A DNA stretch of 64,000 nt, taken from NCBI RefSeq assembly GCF_009859475.1, contig NZ_CP044549.1:3348001-3412000 (forward strand). The letters are read 5' to 3'. How positions within the stretch are numbered: the stretch's first letter is position 1; every line of letters starts with the position of its first letter. Shown piece after piece: positions 1 through 8,643 of the stretch. Source of the DNA: Hydrogenophaga sp. BPS33 (GTDB lineage: Bacteria; Pseudomonadota; Gammaproteobacteria; Burkholderiales; Burkholderiaceae_C). The notes beneath the pieces were generated by a model, which did no database searches, was not told the DNA's origin, and saw nothing but the letters and a program-made list of their open reading frames with translations. A program made the position numbers and the translations under genes.

Positions 1-437
1 TTGACGGTGCCCACGAAGACCTTGTCGCCGCGCGACATGAAGTCGTTGAGCAGCATTTCGCGCTCGGCATCCCGGATCTTCTGCAGGATCACCTGCTTGG
101 CGGCCATGGCGCCGATGCGGCCGATGGGCACGCTCTCGACCGGCTTCTCGATGTAGTCGCCGGGCTCGAGGTCGGCGAGCTCGTCGCGCGCATCGCTGAG
201 CATTTCCTCGGCATCGGGGTTCTGCAGACCGGCCTCGTCGGGCACCACCAGCCAGCGGCGGAAGGTTTCGTAGGCGCCGGTGTCGGGGTCCATGGCGACA
301 CGGATGTCGACCTCGCCCTTGTAGAGTTTTTTGGTGGCCGAGGCCAACGCGAGTTCAACAGCGCCCAGCACGACGTCGCGCTCGACGTTCTTCTCGCGTG
401 AAATCGCATCGATCAGCATCAACATTTCGCGGTTCAT
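1..437 (-). CDS. nusA: Transcription termination/antitermination factor NusA (N-terminal part, cut by window edge)
   Basis: The minus-strand reading from the ATG at 437 begins MNREMLMLIDAISREKNVER, the conserved start of NusA, and continues through the N-terminal RNA-polymerase-binding domain (DPDTGAYETFRRW, IGRIGAMAAKQVILQKI). NusA binds RNA polymerase and modulates pausing, termination and antitermination in the cytoplasm. Only about 145 codons are present; the S1 and KH RNA-binding domains lie beyond position 1. It follows rimP by 51 bases on the same strand, the classic rimP-nusA-infB operon order, so it is probably co-transcribed with rimP. Confidence 0.95.
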   Translation of the reverse strand, partial: MNREMLMLIDAISREKNVERDVVLGAVELALASATKKLYKGEVDIRVAMDPDTGAYETFRRWLVVPDEAGLQNPDAEEMLSDARDELADLEPGDYIEKPVESVPIGRIGAMAAKQVILQKIRDAEREMLLNDFMSRGDKVFVGTV

Positions 438-488
438 TTCACTCGCCCACCTTTCCGAATAGCTTTTTCGTAGTCACAACGTTTTCTC

Positions 489-1088
489 TCATTCATCGCC
501 CGGCGCGGCAGCCGCGCCAGGCGCCTGACGACCCTTGAAACTCACGATCGGCGCCAAGCGTGCCTGCTGGATGTCGGCCAGCGAAAAGACCATGGCCTGC
601 AGCGGCACCGCAGCCCGCTTCTTGCTCACCCGCTGCCCTGGCTTGGGCTCGGGCGCGTCGCTCCACACCACTTGCCACTGAACGCCATCGGCGGCACGTT
701 CGAGCGTGCCGCGAAACTTCTTGCGGTTGGCCGCCACATCGGAGCCGGTTGCACCGATCGGCGCCTTCAGCGTCAGGTCCACCACATGGCCTTCGAACCG
801 CACATAGTCCAGCTCGCGCTTGAGCGGCCGGTCAATGCCGGGGGAGCCCACTTCAAGGCGTCGGTATTCCAAACCTTCCACTTCCAGCAGGTATTGCAAC
901 TGCCGCGTGATCTGCTCGCAATCTTCCACCGTCACAAACCGTTCCGCCGGCCGCGGCTGGCCGGCTTCTGGTGCGCTCCAGGGCAAGTCGATCGTGACCC
1001 GCAGCAACCCGCCAGCGGAGCGTTCGAGCTCCACCAGGTCAAAACCCAGTCCGGTAACGGTTTGCTCTACGGTGTCTTGCCAAGCCAT
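489..1088 (-). CDS. rimP: Ribosome maturation factor RimP
   Basis: RimP assists maturation of the 30S ribosomal subunit. The protein is 199 aa, starting MAWQDTVEQTVTGLGFDLVE and carrying the conserved GLLRVTIDLPW, VTVEDCEQITRQL and LEVGSPGIDRPLK stretches of the N-terminal domain, followed by the C-terminal SH3-like domain (GTLERAADGVQWQV). The reading frame stays open upstream to 1331, but that part is unlike RimP and crosses a terminator hairpin, so the ATG at 1088 is chosen. It is the first gene of the rimP-nusA operon. The C-terminal tail is Ala/Gly/Pro rich. Confidence 0.93.
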   Translation of the reverse strand: MAWQDTVEQTVTGLGFDLVELERSAGGLLRVTIDLPWSAPEAGQPRPAERFVTVEDCEQITRQLQYLLEVEGLEYRRLEVGSPGIDRPLKRELDYVRFEGHVVDLTLKAPIGATGSDVAANRKKFRGTLERAADGVQWQVVWSDAPEPKPGQRVSKKRAAVPLQAMVFSLADIQQARLAPIVSFKGRQAPGAAAAPGDE

Positions 1089-1155
1089 GCGGTGTGGTGT
1101 CTTGCCCAGGGTTTGCATTGCCCTGGGTCGTCCGCAGGGCGAAAATCGTTCGGCC

Positions 1156-1188
1156 AAAAAAAATGGGCCGGTGAGAACCCGCCCATTT
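1156..1188 (-). terminator. Rho-independent terminator after the yej operon
   Basis: On the minus strand AAATGGGC (1188-1181) and GCCCATTT (1168-1161) form an 8-bp stem with a 12-base loop, followed by an uninterrupted run of T. This terminates minus-strand transcripts about 50 bases past the stop codon of the ABC transporter ATPase gene and separates that operon from rimP-nusA. Confidence 0.85.
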
Positions 1189-1239
1189 GGTCGTGAAGCA
1201 AGGATTGTAACCCTTTTACACGCCGCCTTCAAGGCTCGC

Positions 1240-2838
1240 TCAACCGGCGGCCTGGACCAGCGCCCGCGTATAGGGGTGCGTCGGGGCTTGCAGCACCTGT
1301 CGCACGGTACCGCTTTCGACCACATTGCCATCCTTCATGACCAGCACGTCGTGCGCCATGGCCTGGATCACGTCCACATCGTGGGTGATGAGCAGGTAGC
1401 TCAGCCCCCGTTCGCGTTGCAGTCGCTGCAACAAGGCCAACACCTGTTTCTGCACCGTCACGTCCAGGGCGCTGGTGGGCTCGTCCAGCACGAGCAACTC
1501 GGGACCGATGATGAGCGCACGCGCAATCGCCAGACGTTGGCGCTGGCCACCGGAGAATTCGTGCGGATAGCGTTGCAGCCAGTCGCCGCCGTGCGTCGGG
1601 TCTTCCACCAGGCCCACATCGGCAAGAGCGGCCACCACCCGCTCGCGCCGCTGCTGCGCCGAGAGCCCGGGTTGGTGCACCTCCAGGCCTTCCCCCACGA
1701 TCTGTTCGACCGTCATGCGGGGCGACAGAGAGGAAAACGGGTCCTGGAACACCACCTGGGCGCGCTGGCGCAAGGCTTTGTCTTTCTGACCACCATGCCA
1801 TGCCGTGCCGGCCAGTTGAAGCTGGCCCTGGTGCGGCAGAAGTCCCAGCACGGCAAGCGCCAAAGTGGACTTGCCCGAGCCGGATTCGCCGATCACGCCC
1901 AGGGTGCGCCCGGGTGCGACCGACATGTCCGCGCCCCGCACGGCCACGAATTCGCCCTTGCGGAACCAGCCTTTCAAACCCGGCAACTTCACCGGATAGG
2001 CCACCCGCAGATCTTTCGTCATCAGCACAGATGCCGCATCGGCCTGGATCTCGTCCTCGACCACATCGCGCACCGGTTTGCTCGCCAGCAGCTTGCGGGT
2101 GTAGGCATGCCGTGGCGCGGCGAACACGTCGCGCACCCCGCCCTGCTCCACCAGATGCCCGCGCTCCATCACGGCCACGCGGTCGGCGAAGCGGCGCACC
2201 AGGTTCAAGTCGTGCGTGATCAGCAGCACCGCCATGCCATGCTGGCGCTGCAGTTCGGACAGCAGATCCAGGATCTGCTCGCGCAGGCTCACATCCAGTG
2301 CGGTGGTGGGCTCGTCGGCGATCAGCAGCCGGGGCTTGCTGGCCAGGGCCATGGCGATCATGGCGCGTTGGCGTTGGCCGCCGCTCAGCTGGTGCGGGAA
2401 GGCGTTGGCACGCCGCGCGGGCTCCGGAATGCCGGTGGAGGCCAGCAGCTCGACGGCCGCGGCGCTGGCCTGCCGGGGCGAGAGGCCCTTCTTGAGTTGC
2501 AACACCTCGCGGATCTGGTCACCCACCGTATAGAGCGGGTTGAGTGCGCTCATGGGCTCCTGAAACACGAAAGCCACTTCGTCGCCACGCACGCCGCGCA
2601 ACTGCCGCTCGGTAAGCGCGAGCAGGTCTTGCCCGTTGAGCAGCACGGTGCCCGAGACCTCGGCGTTGTGCACCAGGCGCAGCAGCGACAAGGCCGAGAC
2701 GGTCTTGCCGGAGCCGGACTCGCCCACCAACGCCAGCTTCTCGCCCGTGCGGATGGCGAAATCAATGCCGTGCACGACTTCCTGAGCGCCGAACGCCACC
2801 CGCAGGCCTTGCACTTGCAACAGGGCTTCCTGGCTCAT
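1240..2838 (-). CDS. yejF: Peptide ABC transporter, dual ATPase subunit (YejF type)
   Basis: Fused ATP-binding subunit of an oligopeptide/microcin C-type importer. The 532-aa protein carries two complete ABC cassettes: Walker A GESGSGKT near residue 41 and a second GESGSGKS in the C-terminal half, each followed by a signature LSGGQRQR/FSGGQRQR and a Walker B (LLIADEPT, LLVLDEPT). Two cassettes in one chain is typical of YejF, whereas Opp/Dpp systems use separate ATPases. The ATG at 2838 overlaps the stop of yejE by ATGA, so translation is probably coupled. It is the last gene of the four-gene operon and is followed by a clear terminator. Confidence 0.93.
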   Translation of the reverse strand: MSQEALLQVQGLRVAFGAQEVVHGIDFAIRTGEKLALVGESGSGKTVSALSLLRLVHNAEVSGTVLLNGQDLLALTERQLRGVRGDEVAFVFQEPMSALNPLYTVGDQIREVLQLKKGLSPRQASAAAVELLASTGIPEPARRANAFPHQLSGGQRQRAMIAMALASKPRLLIADEPTTALDVSLREQILDLLSELQRQHGMAVLLITHDLNLVRRFADRVAVMERGHLVEQGGVRDVFAAPRHAYTRKLLASKPVRDVVEDEIQADAASVLMTKDLRVAYPVKLPGLKGWFRKGEFVAVRGADMSVAPGRTLGVIGESGSGKSTLALAVLGLLPHQGQLQLAGTAWHGGQKDKALRQRAQVVFQDPFSSLSPRMTVEQIVGEGLEVHQPGLSAQQRRERVVAALADVGLVEDPTHGGDWLQRYPHEFSGGQRQRLAIARALIIGPELLVLDEPTSALDVTVQKQVLALLQRLQRERGLSYLLITHDVDVIQAMAHDVLVMKDGNVVESGTVRQVLQAPTHPYTRALVQAAG

Positions 2839-3872
2839 CGGTCGGCCTTTCGGGGGTCTAGCGCATCGCGCAGGGCGTCGCCCATGAAGGTCAGCAACAA
2901 CAGCGTGAGAACGAGCACGGCGAAGGTGGAGAGCGAGATCCACCAGGCGTCGATGCTGTTCTTGCCCTGGCTGAGCAGTTCGCCCAGCGACGGTGTGCCC
3001 GGCGGCACGCCCAGGCCGAGGAAGTCGAGCGAGGTCAGCGCCAGGATGGCCGCGCTCATGCGAAACGGCAGAAAGGTCACCACGGGTGTGAGGCTGTTGG
3101 GCAACACGTGGCGCCAGATGATCTGCCCGTTGGATAGGCCCATCGCGCGCGCCGCGCGCACGTAGTCCAGCTGGCGGTTGCGCAAAAATTCGGCCCGCAC
3201 GTAGTCGGACAGGCCCATCCAGCCGAACAGGCTCAGCAGGATCAGCAGCAGGCCGACGCTGGGCGAGAACACGGCGGAGAAGATGATGAGCAAGTACAGC
3301 TCGGGCATCGAGCCCCAGATTTCGATGAAGCGCTGAAACGCCAGATCGGTCTTGCCCCCGAAGAAGCCCTGGATGGCGCCGGTGACGATGCCCAGCACCA
3401 CGCCGATGGCGGTGAGCGCCAGCGCGAACAGCACGCTGACCCGAAAACCGTAGATCAATTGCGCCAGCAGATCGCGGCCCCGGTCGTCGGTGCCGAACCA
3501 ATTGGCGCGGGTTGGCGCGGAAGGGTTGGGCTTTTCGGCAAAGTAGTTGATCGTTTGCGCGCCGTAGGGGTTCGGCGCGTAGACCGCCCAGTTGTCACCG
3601 CGGGTAATCTGCTCGCGGATGAACGGGTCGAGGTAGTCGGCGGGTGTTTCGAAGTCACCGCCGAACGTGGTTTCGGCATAGTCCCGCACGATGGGGAAAT
3701 AGGTCTTGCCCTCGTAGCGCACCACCAGCGGACGGTCGTTGGAGAGCACTTCGGCGAACAGGCTGGCGATCACCAGGACACAGAAGATGATGAGGCTCCA
3801 GTAGCCCAATCGGTTGCGCTTGAAGCGCTGCCAGGCGCGCCGGGCCGGGCTGAGCGAAGTGTGCGCCGCCAT
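2835..3872 (-). CDS. yejE: Peptide ABC transporter permease (YejE type)
   Basis: Inner-membrane permease of the peptide importer, 345 aa. The N-terminus (MAAHTSLSPARRAWQRFKRN then a hydrophobic segment near residues 25-45) is typical of DppC/YejE proteins. A long periplasmic loop with FGTDDRGRDLLAQ precedes the permease core, and the EAA-loop region (YVRAARAMGLSNGQIIWRHV) that docks on the ATPase is present. The start at 3872 is set by a one-base TGATG overlap with the stop of yejB; the frame is open further upstream but only inside yejB. Confidence 0.92.
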   Translation of the reverse strand: MAAHTSLSPARRAWQRFKRNRLGYWSLIIFCVLVIASLFAEVLSNDRPLVVRYEGKTYFPIVRDYAETTFGGDFETPADYLDPFIREQITRGDNWAVYAPNPYGAQTINYFAEKPNPSAPTRANWFGTDDRGRDLLAQLIYGFRVSVLFALALTAIGVVLGIVTGAIQGFFGGKTDLAFQRFIEIWGSMPELYLLIIFSAVFSPSVGLLLILLSLFGWMGLSDYVRAEFLRNRQLDYVRAARAMGLSNGQIIWRHVLPNSLTPVVTFLPFRMSAAILALTSLDFLGLGVPPGTPSLGELLSQGKNSIDAWWISLSTFAVLVLTLLLLTFMGDALRDALDPRKADR

Positions 3873-4903
3873 CAGTCGAACTTGACGCGGGGATCGACCC
3901 ACACGTAGCAAAGATCGGAGATGAGCTTGGTCACCAGGCCGATCAGGGTGAAGAGAAACAGCGTGCCCATGACCACCGGGTAGTCGCGCCGGATCACGCT
4001 CTCGTAGCTCAGCAGGCCCAGCCCGTCGAGCGAGAACAGGGTTTCGATGAGCAGTGCGCCGGTGAAGAAAGCCCCGATAAAGGCGGAAGGAAAGCCTGTG
4101 ATGATGGGGATGAGCGCGTTGCGGAACACGTGCTTCCACAGCACCTGCCGCTCGTCCAGCCCTTTGGCGCGCGCGGTCATCACGTACTGCTTGCGGATCT
4201 CTTCGAGGAAGGCGTTCTTGGTCAGCATCGCGGTGACGGCGAAACTGCCCAGTACCATGGCCGTGACCGGCAAGGTGATGTGCCAGAGGTAGTCGATGAT
4301 GCGAGCCCCCCAGCTCAGCTCATCCCAGTTGGAAGAGGTCAGGCCGCGCAAAGGGAACCACTGCAGTTGCCCCCCGAAGATCACCAGCAGTGCCACGCCG
4401 AGCACGAAACCCGGGATGGCGTAGCCCACCAGCACCAGCAGGGTCGTGACGAAGTCGAACTTCGAGCCCGCGCGCACTGCCTTGGCCACGCCCAGCGGCA
4501 CGGCCACGCCGTAGCTGATGAGGAAGGTCCAGAGGCCGAGCGTGATGGAGACCGGCAGTTTTTCCAGGATGAGTTCGCCCACCGGTTTGTTCTGGAAGAA
4601 GCTGTTGCCCAGGTCGAAACGCGCGAAGCGGCCCAGCATTTCCACGAAGCGCACGTGCGCGGGCTTGTCAAATCCGTAGAGGGCCTTGATCTGCTCCAGC
4701 CGCTCGGCGTCCACGCCCTGCCCTCCGCGGTAGGCCATGCCACTGCCCTCGGTCCCACCGGGGCCCGCGCCGGCTCGGGCTTCGGCCAGGTACTGCTCCA
4801 CCGGACCACCGGGCACGAACTGGATGACCACAAAGGTGAGCAGCAGCACGCCAAAAAGGGTGGGCAGCATGAGCAGCAGGCGCTTGAGAATGTAGACCCA
4901 CAT
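3872..4903 (-). CDS. yejB: Peptide ABC transporter permease (YejB type)
   Basis: Second inner-membrane permease of the importer, 343 aa. It begins MWVYILKRLLLMLPTLFGVL, the standard first membrane helix of DppB/YejB proteins, and has the characteristic inserted loop after it (Gly-rich, EARAGAGPGGTEG). The EAA-loop (YVMTARAKGLDERQVLWKHV) lies in the C-terminal third. It sits 6 bases downstream of yejA and overlaps yejE by one base, so the four genes are one transcription unit. It would form the transmembrane channel as a heterodimer with YejE. Confidence 0.92.
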   Translation of the reverse strand: MWVYILKRLLLMLPTLFGVLLLTFVVIQFVPGGPVEQYLAEARAGAGPGGTEGSGMAYRGGQGVDAERLEQIKALYGFDKPAHVRFVEMLGRFARFDLGNSFFQNKPVGELILEKLPVSITLGLWTFLISYGVAVPLGVAKAVRAGSKFDFVTTLLVLVGYAIPGFVLGVALLVIFGGQLQWFPLRGLTSSNWDELSWGARIIDYLWHITLPVTAMVLGSFAVTAMLTKNAFLEEIRKQYVMTARAKGLDERQVLWKHVFRNALIPIITGFPSAFIGAFFTGALLIETLFSLDGLGLLSYESVIRRDYPVVMGTLFLFTLIGLVTKLISDLCYVWVDPRVKFD

Positions 4904-4909
4904 ATGGCT

Positions 4910-6745
4910 TTACCTTTTTGCCCACCAGGTGCTGATGGCCCAGGTTTCGGCCTGGGTGTAGGGCGGCATCTGCGCCGGTTTGTCCAAACGCGCCGCGTTG
5001 TACGCCATGCGATGCACGTTGACGGTCCATTGCGGGATCAGGTAGTGGCTGTGGGCGATCACGCGCTCCAGGGCATGGCAGGCGGGCAGCAGTTCGGCCT
5101 TGTTTTTGGCGCTGGTCATGCGGCGGATGAGGGAATCCACGGCGGGACTCTTGACGCCAGCGAAGTTCCCCGAGCTCGGCGTGTCCGCGGCCTTGCTGCC
5201 GAACATGTCGGCATACTCCTGCCCCGGATTGTTGGTGCCGGCAAAGGCGATGGAGATGATCTCGTACTCAAACCGGTCCACCCGCTGCTGGTACAGCGCG
5301 TAATCGACCGAGCGGAAGTTCAGGCGGATGCCCAGCTTCTCGAGGCTTTGGATCCACGGCCCGACGGAGCGCACGCCACCCTCCCGGCTGTCGAGGTACT
5401 CCAGCACCATCGGCTGACCTTGCGCATTGCGCAGTGCGCCATCGCGGTACACCCAACCCGCCTCCTGCAACAGCGTGCGGGCACGGCGCAGATTGGCGCG
5501 CAGCGACGAATCGCCGTCGGTGCGCGGCGGCACCGTCATCGGGCCGAACACGGTGTCGGGCACCTTCCCGCGCCAGGGTTCGAGCAGCGCCAGTTCTTCG
5601 GGCGACGGCGTGCCATGCGTCTCGCAATCGGTATTGCCGAACAGGCCGTTCACCCGCTGGTACGAGTTGTAGAACATCTGCCGGTTCATCCACTCGTAGT
5701 CCAGCGCCAGGCCCAGGGCCTCGCGCACGCGCACGTCGGCCAGCTTGGGGTTGCGCGTGTTGAGCACGTAGCTCTGGAAGCCCGAGGGCAGCCGGTGTGC
5801 GAACTCCCCCTTCACCAACTCACCGCTGTCAAAGCGCTTGCCGCTCATGCGGCGCGCCCAGTCGCCCGCCGAAAACACCTGCATCAAGTCGTACTCGCTG
5901 GCTTTGAAACCTTCCAGGCGGGCCGTGTTGTCCTTGTAGATTTTGACCGTGATGCGGTCAAAGTTGTCGGTGCCGCGCTTGACATTGAGGTCGCGCGCCC
6001 AATAGTTCGGATCGCGCACGTAGGTGATGTCGCGGCCGAAGGTCACCGGCCCGATCTTGTAGCGGCCGCTGCCGATCGGAATGTCCATGACCACCTGGTC
6101 GAAGGGCTTGGGCTTGCCGTTCTCCATGCCCCATTGGCGGCTGAACACGGGAATCGTGCCGACGGTCAGGGGCAGTTCGCGGTTGGGCCGCTTGAAGCGA
6201 AAGCGCACGGTGCGCTCGTCGATCACGTCCACACCCACCACGTCCTCCAGCAAGGACTTGTAGGCCGGCATGGTCTGCGGGCTCATCAAGGTGTCGTAGC
6301 TGTGGCGCACGTCGGCGGCCAGCACCGGGTCGCCATTGTGGAATCGCGCCTCAGGCCGCAACTTGAACGTGGCCGACAGACCATCAGCCGCGACGTTGAC
6401 GTCTTGGGCGAGCAGGCCGTAGGCCGACGCGGTCTCGTCCAGGGAGGGCGTGAGCAGGGTGTCGAACATGAGCGCAGCCAGGTAGGCCGGCGCCGAACCG
6501 CGGATGGTGAACGGGTTGTACTTGTCGAAGGTGGAGACCCGTTGGTTGCTCACCAGCCGCAAATCCCCGCCCTGCGGGGCTTGCGGGTTGACGTAGTCGA
6601 AATGCGCGAAACCTGGTGGGTACTTGAGATCGCCCCAGAGCGCATAACCGTGGGCTGCCCAGCCCAGCGGGCTCCACGCCACCAAGGCCACGGCCACGCC
6701 CCAGGTGGCGAGGTGGCGGTGGAGGTTGGGAAGGATGACGCGCAT
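4910..6745 (-). CDS. yejA: Periplasmic peptide-binding protein (YejA type)
   Basis: Solute-binding protein of family SBP_bac_5 that delivers oligopeptides to YejBE. The 611-aa protein starts with a Sec signal peptide (basic MRVILPNLHRHLATWG, hydrophobic core, WAAHGYA cleavage region near residue 30). Family features include DLKYPPGFAHFDYVNP, LKPEARFHNGDPVLAADV (transporter signature region) and a conserved C-terminal HSHYLIPQW stretch. It is the first gene of the operon. Its start codon lies only 38 bases from the divergent fabI start, so its promoter must be very compact or overlap fabI. Confidence 0.93.
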   Translation of the reverse strand: MRVILPNLHRHLATWGVAVALVAWSPLGWAAHGYALWGDLKYPPGFAHFDYVNPQAPQGGDLRLVSNQRVSTFDKYNPFTIRGSAPAYLAALMFDTLLTPSLDETASAYGLLAQDVNVAADGLSATFKLRPEARFHNGDPVLAADVRHSYDTLMSPQTMPAYKSLLEDVVGVDVIDERTVRFRFKRPNRELPLTVGTIPVFSRQWGMENGKPKPFDQVVMDIPIGSGRYKIGPVTFGRDITYVRDPNYWARDLNVKRGTDNFDRITVKIYKDNTARLEGFKASEYDLMQVFSAGDWARRMSGKRFDSGELVKGEFAHRLPSGFQSYVLNTRNPKLADVRVREALGLALDYEWMNRQMFYNSYQRVNGLFGNTDCETHGTPSPEELALLEPWRGKVPDTVFGPMTVPPRTDGDSSLRANLRRARTLLQEAGWVYRDGALRNAQGQPMVLEYLDSREGGVRSVGPWIQSLEKLGIRLNFRSVDYALYQQRVDRFEYEIISIAFAGTNNPGQEYADMFGSKAADTPSSGNFAGVKSPAVDSLIRRMTSAKNKAELLPACHALERVIAHSHYLIPQWTVNVHRMAYNAARLDKPAQMPPYTQAETWAISTWWAKR

Positions 6746-6783
6746 GAGACAATTCTGAAGGAATTTTCTCTGGAGATTGAAAA

Positions 6784-7581
6784 ATGGGTTTCCTCGCAGG
6801 CAAGAAGCTGCTGATCACGGGCGTGTTGTCCAACCGATCCATCGCCTACGGCATTGCCAAGGCTTGCCACCAACAAGGCGCCGAACTCGCGTTCAGCTAT
6901 GTCGGCGAACGGTTCAAGGACCGCATCACCGAGTTCGCGGCCGACTTCAATTCGACGCTCATCTTCGACTGCGACGTGAGCGATGACGCGCAGATCGACA
7001 AGCTCTTCGCCGACCTGGCGCAGACCTGGCCCAAGTTCGACGGCTTCGTGCACAGCATCGGCTTCGCCCCGCGCGAAGCGATCACCGGCGACTTCCTCGA
7101 AGGCCTTTCCCGCGAAGCCTTCCGCATCGCGCACGATATCAGCGCCTACAGCTTCCCCGGCATGGCCAAGGCGGCCCTGCCCTATCTGAACGACAAGGCG
7201 TCGCTGCTCACGCTGAGCTACATGGGCGCCATCCGCGCCGTGCCCAACTACAACACCATGGGCCTGGCCAAGGCCAGCCTGGAAGCCTCGGTGCGTTACC
7301 TGGCCGAGTCGCTGGGCCCCAAGGGCATGCGCGTCAACGGCATCAGCGCCGGCCCGATCAAGACGCTCGCGGCCAGCGGCATCAAGGACTTCAGCAAACT
7401 GCTCAACCTGGTCGCCAGCGCGGCCCCGATCCGCCGCAACATCACGATCGAGGAAGTCGGCAATGTGGCCGCGTTCCTGCTGTCCGACCTGGCTTCCGGC
7501 GTGTCAGCGGAAATCACCTACGTGGACGGCGGCTACGCCCAGACCACGGGGGTGAGCCGCGACAGCCAGGCCATGCTCTGA
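6784..7581 (+). CDS. fabI: Enoyl-[acyl-carrier-protein] reductase (NADH) FabI
   Basis: Catalyses the last reduction of each fatty acid elongation cycle, trans-2-enoyl-ACP to acyl-ACP, using NADH. The 265-aa protein has the nucleotide-binding start [16 protein letters not shown], Tyr146, Tyr156 and Lys163 at the same numbers as in E. coli FabI (LSYMGA and YNTMGLAK), and the [13 protein letters not shown] substrate-loop region that triclosan-type inhibitors order. A GGAG ribosome-binding site precedes the ATG. It is divergent from yejA with a 38-base gap; the two genes are not functionally related. Confidence 0.96.
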   Translation: MGFLAGKKLLITGVLSNRSIAYGIAKACHQQGAELAFSYVGERFKDRITEFAADFNSTLIFDCDVSDDAQIDKLFADLAQTWPKFDGFVHSIGFAPREAITGDFLEGLSREAFRIAHDISAYSFPGMAKAALPYLNDKASLLTLSYMGAIRAVPNYNTMGLAKASLEASVRYLAESLGPKGMRVNGISAGPIKTLAASGIKDFSKLLNLVASAAPIRRNITIEEVGNVAAFLLSDLASGVSAEITYVDGGYAQTTGVSRDSQAML

Positions 7582-7641
7582 CCTTCCCTTCCATCCACAA
7601 GACCCCGGTACCCTGAAGCGGGCTGGGGCACACGCCATCGC

Positions 7642-8505
7642 ATGCCTTTGCAACGACGCAAATGGTTGTCCGGGCTCGGAGCGACGCTGCTCCTGAGCGC
7701 CTTGAACGCCTCGGCCCAGGCTGCCGACGCACCCGCCCTGATGCTGGCGGGCGTCTACCGCCCGGGCATGCCTCTGGCCGCCTATTGGCTCAGCGAAAAA
7801 TACGACGGCTTGCGCGCCTTCTGGGACGGGCAGCGCCTGCTGTCCCGAGGCGGCGAGACCATCGTGGCACCGGCCTGGTTCACCGCTGGCTGGCCTGCCG
7901 AACCCATGGATGGCGAACTCTGGGCCGGTCGAGGGCGCTTCGAGGAAGCGCTGTCCACGGTGCGCCAGCAGACGCCCAACGAAGAAGCCTGGCGCCGCAT
8001 CCGCTTCATGGTGTTTGACATGCCCGCCCACCCCGGGCCGTTCTCGGACCGCATCACGGCCTACCACGGACTGGTGTCGCGCATCGACCAGCCCTGGGTG
8101 CGCGCGGTGCCGCAGGAACGCGTGCCCAACCACGCGGTGCTCATGGCACGGCTGGACCGCATGGTGAAGGATGGCGGCGAGGGCCTGATGCTGCACAAGG
8201 CCGATTCGCACTATCGCGCCGTGCGCAGCGACGACCTGCTCAAGGTGAAAACGCACGACGACGCCGAAGCCCGCGTGATCGGCTACGTGCCGGGCCAAGG
8301 CCGGCATGCAGGGCGCATGGGTGCCTTGCTGGTGCAGACGCCAGCGGGCCTGCGGTTCCGGCTGGGCACCGGGTTCACCGATGCCCAGCGCGAGCGCCCG
8401 CCCGCCGTGGGCGAATGGGTGACCTACCGGTTCAGGGGTATCAACACCAGCGGTGTGCCGCGTTTTGCAAGCTTCGTAAGGATGCGGCCCGACGCGCCGG
8501 GTTAG
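7642..8505 (+). CDS. Secreted minimal ATP-dependent DNA ligase (Lig E type)
   Basis: Seals nicks in duplex DNA using ATP. At 287 aa it is a minimal ligase with only the nucleotidyltransferase domain and OB fold. Motif I is SEKYDGLRAFWDG with Lys53 as the probable adenylated residue; MDGELWAGRG, VFDMPAH, GGEGLMLHK and LLKVKTH match motifs III, IIIa, IV and V. The first 28 residues (MPLQRRKWLSGLGATLLLSA, then ASAQA) form a signal peptide, as in the periplasmic Lig E group of proteobacteria. No DNA repair or competence genes are adjacent. A role on incoming or extracellular DNA is inference from the family. Confidence 0.88.
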   Translation: MPLQRRKWLSGLGATLLLSALNASAQAADAPALMLAGVYRPGMPLAAYWLSEKYDGLRAFWDGQRLLSRGGETIVAPAWFTAGWPAEPMDGELWAGRGRFEEALSTVRQQTPNEEAWRRIRFMVFDMPAHPGPFSDRITAYHGLVSRIDQPWVRAVPQERVPNHAVLMARLDRMVKDGGEGLMLHKADSHYRAVRSDDLLKVKTHDDAEARVIGYVPGQGRHAGRMGALLVQTPAGLRFRLGTGFTDAQRERPPAVGEWVTYRFRGINTSGVPRFASFVRMRPDAPG

Positions 8506-8573
8506 CAAGCCTTTCACGGCGCGCGTGCCCAGATCCAGGGGCAGCAAGGGACGGCTTTGCCGGCCCAAGATGC

Positions 8574-8640
8574 CGTCCCCCCTCGAAGCGCCAAAGGCGC
8601 GCCACAGAGGGGGGAAGCCGCGAAGCGGCGCAGGGGGGTG
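8574..8640. repeat. GC-rich palindromic intergenic repeat
   Basis: Between the ligase and decarboxylase stop codons is a compact set of nested inverted repeats: GAAGCGCCAAAGGCGC, CCCCCTC paired with GAGGGGGG, and GCCGCGAAGCGGC. I recall similar short C/G-run elements with a GCGCCAAAGGCGC core between genes in many Comamonadaceae genomes. Here it lies between two converging genes and may help stop both transcripts. No second copy was noticed in the window. Confidence 0.6.
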
Positions 8641-8643
8641 TTC

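Noticed and set aside
820..3165. Long plus-strand open frame (781 codons) opposite rimP and the peptide transporter ATPase
   Set aside because: It lies antisense to well-supported genes, has His/Gln/Arg-rich composition typical of GC-rich antisense frames, and shows no domain.
1240..3501. Extended start for the yejF gene reaching into yejE
   Set aside because: The upstream part is frame-shifted yejE sequence; the ATGA overlap at 2838 and the first ABC strand define the start.
4130..6814. Plus-strand open frame of 894 codons opposite yejB and yejA
   Set aside because: Antisense to clear transporter genes, no motifs, and crosses the fabI start.
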